NCBI GenBank assembly: GCA_034096865.1
Contig: JAWQFJ010000616.1
Location: 74,536 to 138,535 of the forward strand
DNA from: Theodoxus fluviatilis
Taxonomy: Eukaryota; Mollusca; Gastropoda; Cycloneritida; Neritidae
Direction of reading: 5' to 3'
DNA length: 64,000 nt
This document shows, piece by piece, positions 1 to 50,837 of this stretch. The notes beneath the pieces were generated by a model. It saw only the letters and a list, made by a program, of their open reading frames with translations. It was not told the origin of the DNA and searched no databases. Position 1 is the first letter of the stretch; each line of letters opens with the position of its first letter. The translations under genes were made by a program, and so were the position numbers.

Positions 1-1168
1 TGGGGATGGGCATGGACACCTGGGAGATGACTACTTAGGACAGCACTGCCTGGAGATGAGGAGTGCAGAGAGGCTTCTCACAATTTGAGAGAAATCTCAT
101 GGAACAGATAACAAGTGTCTCCAGTGGAAGACCCAGCTTTGGGTGGACAGGCCAGCTTCGACCTTCAGATGTGAAGGCTGCGGTTTGGAGTGCCACTCCC
201 GCATCAGACTCCTAAACCACAGCAGATGCTGTTGGCACAAGACTGGAACCAGCAGCACAGACCCATGGTTTCTTGGGACTGAAAGACATCTATGATGAAG
301 AGAGTGCAGAACAAGGCAGGGTCTTCTGGCTCTTTGTCCCGACTGCCAGCTGTACAATAAAGACTTTCTGCTCCGAGGATTACGATGATAAAATAATGCT
401 ACTTTATTTGTCCATAGAATGGATATATATACATTTGGTGAAGACAAGAGAAATATCTATGCACACCTGTAAACATTTACATCATATTGAACCTTTCATT
501 CAAGTGGATCTTGGGCCAAGTAATAGGAGCAATCAACCTGCTGTAGCTTGAAACCAAATGGTGTGGTATTCAACGCTGAACTGATTCCATAGCTGCATTT
601 TGGAGCAAAATTCATAGTTCTCATTACCTCTAGCCAGATGAGTAAAACTGGTAGCTGGCGAGGTTTCAGGTGGAAAGCTGTAGAGAGAACCGGCACATTT
701 CTTTGCTGCGTGATTGCAGGCTCTCCAGGGTACTGAGATGTGCTTGTTACCAAAATGCCCCATAATGCGTTTTAAAAAGAATCCACTACATCCCCAGAAG
801 TTGTTTACATTCATTTTTCAAATATGTTGGGATCCTCCACTTTCTGTTACATTATGGCCATCAAATGCTACCATTGTATAAAAAAAGAAAATCTTTGCTT
901 TAAATCTTCTCAATTATTTTATTACATACACTTCACTGCCAAACATGCTGCTAGCAAATATTGCACTAAGTATACCACATCTTTCTTACCTCTTCCCACC
1001 GGTAATGTTTTATGTCCAAATCAATTTGAATCAAGACACAAGAATTGACAACGTCGTGCAAGTACCCTGCCTTGCACAATTTAATGGATCACAGTGGACT
1101 AATTACAGGGAATGACTACATCAACAAATGGATGGACTGTTGGCTTGGCATGAAAAGAGGTGAGGAAA
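1..1168 (-). other. CCDC57 3' untranslated and downstream region
   Basis: No further coding exon is visible. AATAAA on the minus strand occurs at 923-918 and 408-403; either could end the CCDC57 transcript. The far left 300 bases show no recognised gene or repeat. Confidence 0.45.
918..923 (-). other. Candidate polyadenylation signal AATAAA for CCDC57
   Basis: Canonical hexamer 245 bases past the stop codon on the gene's strand. A second candidate is at 408-403. Choice between them is not decided by the sequence. Confidence 0.4.
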
Positions 1169-41506
<40,338 letters not shown>

Positions 41507-42446
41507 AGCAATGATCCCTCTCAAATAGTGTTTCTGAAGCTATGTGATTAATTCGATGCACAATAGAATTCACCACATATTCTGACTGAGTAGGGTGTGT
41601 GAGATCATCAGGCAGGAGATTCCGAGGCTTCTTATTTTGTGGAGCAGCTGCAGAACGACAACAGTGCTGCTATTCGATTAGAAGTTCAAACGAACACGCT
41701 TCATTTCACGACAGCTCCACCGGCAAAATTACGGAAGCGCATTCAACCTTAAACCTTAATTTTCTCATGATGTTGTGAGGCAGAACATGTCCTCACGTGT
41801 TTGTAAACAAACCATAATTCACCGCTCGTCTCGATCTGAATAACGGTAACCATTTGATGTTGTCGTAAAAATTTTAAATCGGTATTTTCGCCGTATGGTT
41901 ACGCATCTTATAAGTATGGTTTTATATAGTTGTAAAATGCGTTACATATATTATTTTTTATCACCAGTAGGTCATGCAAATTCTGCAGTAAACTCGCGAC
42001 CCATTTACGGTTAAAAATGCCTATTAATAGAATGCAACCTCAAGCTTCCATACCACCAAAGTACCGATGTCTCGGAGCTCGTAGCTTCTACTCAAGGTAG
42101 GAGTGGAGATGTGTGTAAATTAATCTGTTCGTGTTATATAACAAAATACTTACATGTAACCGTGATAAGGATACCTCCGTAATAAGCACGGAGTATTTAA
42201 GCATCAAGTTTCATGCAGGATGTCGGGAATGCGAAGCAGTGGAAACACGTGGATTTGTTTTTGTTTTCTGTTATTCACAAACTGTACTAGAAAAAGATAG
42301 TGCTACTTGTTCCATTTATATTGTTTGAATGTATAAGATAGTCCAGAAATAGTCAAAATATGTCAGTAGTGTGTAGACCTAAACCCTAACCATTTTACTG
42401 ACTACTGTGTGTTCGTTGAGTTGATCGTATCTCGTATGTCACTGGA
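41507..42446. promoter_or_regulatory. Likely divergent promoter region of CCDC57 and the LRR gene
   Basis: The spacer directly upstream of the CCDC57 start has few repeats until 42447. A possible noncoding first exon of the plus-strand gene ends at 42094 with CTCAAG|GTAGGA. No TATA box is evident. Inferred mainly from gene orientation. Confidence 0.35.
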
Positions 42447-42457
42447 CCGAAATGGCG

Positions 42458-43048
42458 GGGAGGGCCTCAGGCAATTTTGATTCTTTTGTCCTAAAACGCC
42501 CAAAAAACCATAATATTTCTGTTACTTTTTTTTTAACTTAGAAATTTTTTCGTTTTTTTTTCTATTGCTGGGGGCCGCTATTGCGGGATTTTTTCAACAA
42601 AAGTTCCTCAGGCAATTTTGATTCTTTTGTCCTAAAACGCATTAAAAAAAAAACATAAAGTGTATGTTACTTTATTTTAACTTAGAAAAATTTTCGAGTT
42701 TTTTTTTATTGCGGGGGGCCGCTATTGCGGGATTTTTTAAAGAAAAAAACCCGAAAATTTTTCTAAGTTGAAAAAAGTAACATATATTTTATGGTTTTTT
42801 ATGCGTTTTAGGACAAAAGAATCAAAATTGCCTGAGGAACTTTTGTTGAAAAAATCCCGCAATAGCGGCCCCCCGCAATAGAAAAAAAACGAAAAAATTT
42901 CTAAGTTAAAAAAGTAACAAATTTAAATATTATGGTTTTTTTGGCGTTTTAGTACAAAAGAATCAAAATTGCCTGAGGATCTTTTGTTGAAAAAATCCCG
43001 CAATAGCAGCCCTCCGCAATAGCAGCCCTCCGCAATAGAGAGCCGACC
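42458..43048. mobile_element. Foldback element with 11-bp target duplication
   Basis: Two tandem copies of a CCTCAGGCAATTTTGATTCT unit (from 42465 and 42607) are followed by two inverted copies ending at 42978, so the whole can fold into a long hairpin centred near 42735. CCGAAATGGCG flanks it on both sides (42447-42457, 43049-43059). No coding region. Confidence 0.78.
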
Positions 43049-43120
43049 CCGAAATGGCGACCGCATGTCTGTGTTTCAAAATGTTGCTGTTTCTAACGTA
43101 ATTTGGTCAAATATAGTTCT

Positions 43121-43354
43121 GGGCCCGTATTCACAACGGCGATTTATCTTTTTAACACTCGATTTATCCCCTAGCCCCGCGTTATCTTGATCGGTTAGAT
43201 AAGGTACGCTCGTCAGAGGATCCTAGGTTGCGCTTTGCTATATACTGGTTTCCAGCCAAGGGAGAGCGGAACAGGCAGTTGGAATCATCTGAGTTTAGAG
43301 ATAAATCGGAGTTAAAATAAATCGCCGATAAATCGCCGTTGTGAATACGGGCCC
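43121..43354. mobile_element. Small MITE with 28-bp terminal inverted repeats
   Basis: GGGCCCGTATTCACAACGGC plus GATTTATC at 43121-43148 is repeated inverted at 43327-43354. 234 bp long, noncoding. A target duplication is not obvious. Confidence 0.75.
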
Positions 43355-43826
43355 TGGTTTAATTAGAATAGCTTAAATATATATATTCAAGAAGGGGATA
43401 ACGATATATATGCTCATTTTAAAGCTATTTCGAAGGCATTAGCCTCATTAGCGCCATTTTGGTAAATAGCATGACCCCTCAGCGCCCTTTGGAGTTTGGT
43501 TTTGCAGATTTTGAGCTGGTAGAAAGATCTAATAGTAGAGATATTAAGCTTTTTAATGGTACAAAATTATTATGATCGGACTAAAATGGGTGAAATATGC
43601 TTGACTAAACACTGTAGTACGCACCACTGACGTCATTTTGAGAAAAAGTTTTTCAAAAACGCCCGTATAGTATGGAATAACATTCTACATCCTTTGCTAG
43701 GTGTGTGTTGAAATCGTGTTAGTATGCAGAAATAAACGTTGATTTCTGTTAAAGCAACTGAGTACAGGATGAAAGAATGGACAGAGAGTTCAATTTTGTG
43801 GAAATATCCAAATCAATGGAGTTGCC

Positions 43827-43855
43827 TCCCCCCCCCCCCCCCCCCCCCCCCCCCC
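43827..43855. repeat. Poly-C tract
   Basis: About 28 consecutive C bases shortly left of the palindrome. Confidence 0.9.
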
Positions 43856-43962
43856 ACCCATGTTCTGCGCAACATCGCATAATCATATAAAGCCGAAGTG
43901 CTGAGTGTCTAATTTTGTCAGGAGGGGTCCATGGACGTTTCGCCCCATTTTCGGCTCATGGA

Positions 43963-44470
43963 CCTGCTAATGAACACTTAATTAATAATTTGACGATCAA
44001 GAAGAAAGAAAAACGTATGGGTATCTGCATAGAACTAGGAGCAGCCAGATCTAGGGGATTCAATTTTCTATAATTCAGGAGCAAAGTGTCAAGTTCTAAA
44101 TTTTGTTGATCGAATGCAGTCTATGTATGTGACCAGGTGCTGGACGTTTCGCCCCATTTGCAAGTTCGCCCCAACCACTTTGCCCCACATTCTTGCCGGT
44201 TCGCCCCACTATCCAAACCCTAACCCTAACCCTAACCCTAGAATGTGGGGCGAAGTGGTTGGGGCGAACTTGCAAATGGGGCGAAACGTCCAGCACCTGG
44301 TCACATACATAGACTGCATTCGATCAACAAAATTTAGAACTTGACACTTTGCTCCTGAATTATTGAAAATTGAATCCCCTAGATCTGGCTGCTCCTAGTT
44401 CTATGCAGATACCCATACGTTTTTCTTTCTTCTTGATCGTCAAATTATTAATTAAGTGTTCATTAGCAGG
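43963..44470. repeat. 508-bp palindrome with telomere-like loop
   Basis: Arms of 231 bp each (43963-44193 and 44240-44470) differ at only a few bases. The arms carry several TTCGCCCCA motifs. The 46-bp loop contains about four CCCTAA repeats (44216-44239). Confidence 0.9.
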
Positions 44471-44478
44471 TATTGCCG

Positions 44479-44512
44479 CCCCCCCCCCCCCCCCCCCCCC
44501 CCCCCTCCCCCC
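44479..44512. repeat. Poly-C tract
   Basis: Nearly pure C run directly right of the palindrome. Confidence 0.9.
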
Positions 44513-44770
44513 AAGCCTCTCTCTGCAATGTCTCTCTGCTGCCTGAAAGGCCAGCAGACAGAACGACCAGAATATATCATTCTTTGGTTGAAAGAATCCA
44601 TAAACTATTCACCTGTTTCTATTTTTGTGTCTGATTTCTCTCCCTGGCCTGCACCAACCAGTAACTGTTGTCTTCCATCATGGAAGGTTTCCTAGTTCAA
44701 GAGTTTCATAACTGGTGTAGTTTTGGACATTGAAACAGCTACATTGTTCATGGCACTATTTTCGTTTTAG

Positions 44771-45878
44771 ATGACTGCTGATGACATGGGGAGTGCCAAG
44801 GTGATGGCAGAAGGGCAGTCAAGCCCCCCAGATGAAACGTGTGAAACTCGGGTGGATCTGACCAGATGCATGACAACATTTGACAGAGATCTTCTGCAAA
44901 AGACTCATCTGACTCATGTTGTAATAGACTGCAATGGTCTTGTGGAGCTGCCAGGGAACTTTGGCCAGTGCCTCTGCAACTTGGAAGTGCTCTCACTGAA
45001 TGGAAATGAGTTGCATTCTATACCAGATTCCTTCCGGTTTCTAACAAAGCTTGCTGAACTGTATCTGGCTCACAATGCTCTGAGTTCACTTCCTGTCATG
45101 AAGTACAAATGTTGGACAAAGCTGAGAGTGTTTGATCTTTCAGACAATATTCTGGAGAGGCTACCATATGACTTTGGGGAGATGGAGGCCCTTGAGAAAG
45201 TTTACATCGAAGAGAATCGGCTGAAGGGAATCCCCCCTACATTTCCACTACTAAAGCATCTGCAAGTCTTGGAGGCCAGCAGGAACAAGCTGGAGAAGCT
45301 TCCACATTCCATGGGACTCCTGTTGAATCTTCGGCTCCTCAATGTGGCTTCTAACAATCTGTGTTACCTCCCAGAATCTCTTGGAGAACTGGAATTTCTC
45401 GAGTGCTTGGAGGTGTCAAAAAACTGTCTTGAGAAACTTCCATCTACTTTCAAGTCGGTCCACTCTCTCAAGAGGTTGTATGCTGACAAGAATCCTAATC
45501 TTTGCTGCCCAAGATGGCTGCAAAATTTGAGTGCCATTGAGGAAATCTCTGTCCATTCCAACAATTTCATGAGTGCTGACCTTGGAGAAGACTTTGGGAG
45601 AAATTGCAAGCATCTCAAGAGGGCAGACTTCCGAGGAAATTATATGTCTACCTTGCCAATGTCTTTTGGAGAGGCTTCTCAGCTGGAGTGCTTCTTGTTT
45701 GGAAGCGCCAAGAGATGTGCAGATGAATTTGGGGTTATTCAGGGCAATCCCATCTCCTTCTTGCCCGACTCCCTCTGCAAGCTGATTGCACTGACGGTGC
45801 TCAACTTCAATGAATGTGTGCTTCGCCTTTTGCCAGATGACTTTGGCAGCCTGGTCAACCTCAAGGTCCTCCATGTTG
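44771..45878 (+). CDS. LRR gene coding exon 1
   Basis: Begins MTADDMGSAKVMAEGQSSPP after an acceptor and ends in LKVLHV at donor GTTG|GTAAGG. Contains about ten LRRs in one exon. Reading on past the donor soon gives a stop (45982), which supports the splice. Confidence 0.87.
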
Positions 45879-47883
45879 GTAAGGCACACAGCACATCTGC
45901 AGCTTTCCCATTGGTGACTCTCCACCACAAAATGAGACGGATGTCACCTTTTGGAAATTCTGAACTAGAAGTATGGTTGTAAAATGGAGACATATATCTT
46001 TTCAGTGATGCACAAAGCTTGAAAATAAGAGAAATAGTGACAGAGTTATGAGCTACTGAACACTGGTACCCACAGTTATGGTGATTTTATTTTTTAAAGG
46101 GCATTAAAATTAGGGAAATTTTTTAATACAATATAGTGTCAACGTGATAGCTATTTTGAATTGGGCATATCACTTGTTATCAGCTGACCAGATGGACAGC
46201 TACCAATGAATGCAAGATGGATGATAGGTCAGAAGAATGAGCTGCTTTCAAAAACAAGGATTATATTTATAATTGAAGTTGAAAGTCTTGAGACAGAATG
46301 CAGATGAATATTCAAAACAATACTTCAAAACGGCCAGCTAGCATACAGTGATCCAAGCAAAGGGAGGATGATGCAACCAGTAATTAACTGAGGCCTTTTC
46401 AATCTTTAAAGTCCTACTGTCCACAAAATCTAGGTAGCAGAGACAATGACATTTTCATGTAGGAGAAACACAACCTTATTCCTGCTACGTTCACATTTGA
46501 GACAACGAGGAACAGGTTCCAAGCAGACACGAGTCTGCCAGAGTTGGTTGGGAGGATGAGCTTGGCAAGCAGGTTTGAATGATGATGGCTCGGCATTTGC
46601 TCTTCACTGTTGACAAATGAGAAGGGGCGCTGAATTCTCCCTTTCCCTCCTCACTGTCTTGAAGTTTTACTCCATTTTCTTTTGTCTTTCTTGTTTCATG
46701 GAGGGTCCAGCAGATGAATGCACCACCCCTCATTCTTGCTTCCTTCAAAGAGGGCCTCTTTAGAAAGAATGTCTTCTCCATTCAATCACTGAGACAATCC
46801 CTACTGCAGCTTTTGCACTTTCTACAGGGTTGACCTTGAATGAGAGAGCCACTCAGTCATCAAGCCAACCTCCAGGATGTGTAGAAAATATACGTTTTAA
46901 ATACCTTTTTGTGGGGGCTTGAGTCACATGATCACCCTGAACCAACCCCATTACAACCCGTCCAAAACACATAGCCATTCAGAGCTGGGCAGGTCCACTA
47001 CTGAATACTGGCACTTTAACCAGTGAAACTCCCCCACCCAGGGAAAAATTTATCTTGCACAGAGGTGCCTTCAATAATGATTTCAGCTTAAACCATGTTT
47101 ACTGCTAAAATTACTGTAACAAATTTATGTGGCATTGGCATGGCTGTATTGCTTATCAAGAACATGATACACAACTAAAATCATTCTCAGTTTAAAATTA
47201 ATTTTGAAAGGAAAAAAGAAACACAGGGTAGGGTTTTCGCCACACCAATTTTTGCAGACAAAATGAAGAAAATAAATGTCAGAAAAATGTGTAGTTATGG
47301 TATAAACAAATGGATGGAAGTTCCAAATCTAAATCTAAATTTCAAAACTGACATGCATAACCACTCTATGATTGTCTGATATCTCAAATTGAATTGAGGT
47401 GACCTATGCCTCATTTTGTAGTGGAGGGTCATATTTGACATGGCCACACATCATCTTCAAGCAGAATCAAATATTGACTTTTGAAAATATGATTTATGTA
47501 TCTGTCTCTAAGCAACTTTTGTCCATTGTAACTTCCTTGCTTATTTCAAAAGAAAATTTTCAGGTTAATTTGTTATGTGGTCTGAAACTTTCTTGGATTG
47601 TACCATATTGTCTTATTTGACTGAAACTGTTGTCAGTCTGTACCTGTATTGTATGTAGTTTTTTATCTCCCCGATTTGTTGCAGATGGAAACATTCTGTC
47701 AGAGCTGCCCAAGACTTTCAGCCATTTGCAATCTCTGGAGCAACTGTCACTTTCAAGGAATAACTTGATTCTTCTTCCCAGTGATTTTGGTCATCTAACA
47801 CAGCTCAAGTACTTAAGTCTTGAAGGCAACTTGGTAAGAGGGATTTTAATGTTTTTCAGTTTATGTTGAAATTCATCTATTGA

Positions 47884-47929
<46 letters not shown>

Positions 47930-48022
47930 TGTGTGTGTGTGTGCGTGTGTGTGTGTGTAAACATGTATAAATTTGTGAGTACATATGTGTGCATGTGTGT
48001 GTGTGTTTTGTCTATCTGGCCT

Positions 48023-48054
<32 letters not shown>

Positions 48055-49354
48055 GCAGGCTGGTAGTAAGTTTGTCCATCCATGTATCTCTATGTCTGTT
48101 TCTCTATCTGTCCATAAATATGGCTGGCTGCTGTGTTGGCTGTGTGAGGTGGCTGGAGCTTAGAAATTAGCTTGGTACCACTTTGTACTTTGAATTTTGT
48201 AATGATGAAGATGGCTTGGCAGCTGTCCAGAACATGCAAGGGAGGACATTGTGCCCTGAAAATGAATGTAAAAGAATAATTTAATTTGATGTTTTCCCCC
48301 ATTGTTTTGGGTTTACATGGTGGAGGCTGATAAAACGTTTTTTAAAAGTGTGCCTATTTTTCTCTCTGGTAGTTACTCTTACAGTTAAAATAGAAAGAGT
48401 GTGTGTGTATGTGTGTGTGTGTGTGTGTGTCTGTGTGTGTGTGTGTCTGTGTGTGTGTGTGTGTGTATGTGTGTGTGTGTGTGTTTAGAAGCATCACATG
48501 TAGGTCGGTGAACTCAATGAGCAAATCTTGTTTCTTCAGTTCACTCTGTTTAGATCCGTGTAAACACCTGAGCTCCCATGTGGACATTTTGCATTTCAGC
48601 TGAGAGAGATGCCAGAATCTTTTGCGGAGCTGAGGAATTTGAAGAGCCTGAACTTGTGTAAGAACAGACTGAAGGAGATTCCTCCCTACCTGGATCAGCT
48701 TCATCTAGTCTGCTTTGACTACACAAAGGTTCGTTCGTGGTTTGTTGTCGTTTTTTCTCTTGATTTATGTGAAACTGAGCTTTAACAGTCTCAGATGAAC
48801 ATAAGTTATCATCATCATCATCATCATCATTATCTATCTGCAATGCACATAGGACCTGTAAGCATTTTCTAAATGTATATCTCTTCTTTCCTTAAAAAAA
48901 ATGTTAGGGCAGAGTCTGTGAGGGCTAATTGTTTTGACTTGTTTTGACTTTGTAGTTTGAATCCACTGAGGTGCACTTAATACTCCTGACTCTCCACAGA
49001 ATCCAGGGAGCAAGTTCTCAAGCAGTGGCAGGCTCTACAAGTGTGCACACCCCAAGGTGGCAGGCTACAGCGAAAAGATGAGAGGGAGGCAGGCTTTAGC
49101 CTCAGTCTGGATGTCCTTCCCCAGGCCCAGACACCACATGACTGAGAAAATTGAGGACTGTGAGCAGCAGGATGCTGACAAGGAGAGCCAGGAAGACAGA
49201 GAGAGCGCAGAGGAAGAAGAGGAAGAAAGCTGGCATGACTCCCAGTCTGAGACAACAGAGAATGAGCAGCAATCTGAAGAAGAGGATCACACTGCTGGAG
49301 AATTTGGTCAGTGCCAAGTGTTGTGAACCCTGCTGCAGTGTGTGTGTGTGTGTG

Positions 49355-49437
<83 letters not shown>

Positions 49438-49538
49438 GTGTGTGTGTGCTTGTGTTTGCTTGTGTGTGTGTGCTTGTGTTTGTGTGTGTTTGCTTGTGTG
49501 TGTGAGTGTGCGTGTGCTTGTGTTTGTGTGTGTTTGCT

Positions 49539-49582
<44 letters not shown>

Positions 49583-49620
49583 TGTGCTTGTGTGTGTGCT
49601 TGTGTTTGTGTGTGTTTGCT

Positions 49621-49704
<84 letters not shown>

Positions 49705-50743
49705 TGTGTTTGTGTGGGTGTGAAAGAGAGAGACAGCGAGGAGGGTACGAATGAACAACTGGTTTATTGTAGGGGCCTCTGGCCCAGTACAAATCGCATA
49801 CATTTACACAGAACTGTAATAATGTGAACACTTTCCAATCTGCAAATGAACAACGGTGACAACTAGAGTTTATAATTATCACTAGATCAATGAGTTCTAA
49901 TTCTCAAAGAGGTGTCTATGGTTTAGCGAGGAGGGTGAAGGAGAGAGAGAGAGATTGGGAAGGGGGAACATCAGGGCTTATTCTTGAAACATGCCTACCT
50001 CTTGAAGCTTTGAGACTGTTCACAGATTAAGGAGATGGTAATAAGTACCGAGGACTGAAGTCTGCAACTATTGGAGTCTGTGTCAATGATGATATATCTC
50101 ACTTTTATGCAACTCATTTTCTTGCAACAGTGAATATCATCAATATGTGACCAGCCACGACAAAACCAGTGCTAAGTCGCGCTACGACTGAAAAAAGGCA
50201 GAGAGGGTCAATCTGGGTGATTTTCACTTTTTGATAAAAATAGATTCTACATGGTTCAAACTATCATGCCAGTAAAGGAAACATGTTGAAGAATTATATT
50301 TTGATGGTAAAATAAAGACTTTTGTGTTATGTACTGTTTCAAAAGGTCCCTGTAATTAGCGTTAATTGCCTCATTTTAGCCGCAATAAACACACCTAAAC
50401 CCTTGCAGAACCTCTTCATGGTATATACCGATAGAAAGGCCGCTCTCTCTGCGTTCCCGCTCTGTGGATGTTGAATACAAATAAGGTCAGCTATTTTTGG
50501 AATCGGAGTTTGAGGTGTTTAATGTCTGAAGAAGGCAAATCTTCTGAGTCCGTTTTTTCAAAATGACCGCTGCTTCAGTACCCAACTTGAAATGCCTGTA
50601 ACTCCTATTATAATTAACTCACACTGTTCATTCTTATATCAAAACAAACAGAAATGAATGCAAAATTCAAAAATAGTAAAACCCTTTTTTCCCCAAAAAT
50701 CGACTTAGCACTGGTTTTGTCGTGGCTGGTCACATATGTTTTT

Positions 50744-50837
<94 letters not shown>

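Noticed and set aside
44214..44240. True chromosome end
   Set aside because: Only about four CCCTAA units lie inside a palindrome with normal sequence on both sides, so it is interstitial.
49057..49882. Minus-strand His/Thr frame of 301 residues
   Set aside because: Antisense of the GT microsatellite and LRR exon 4.
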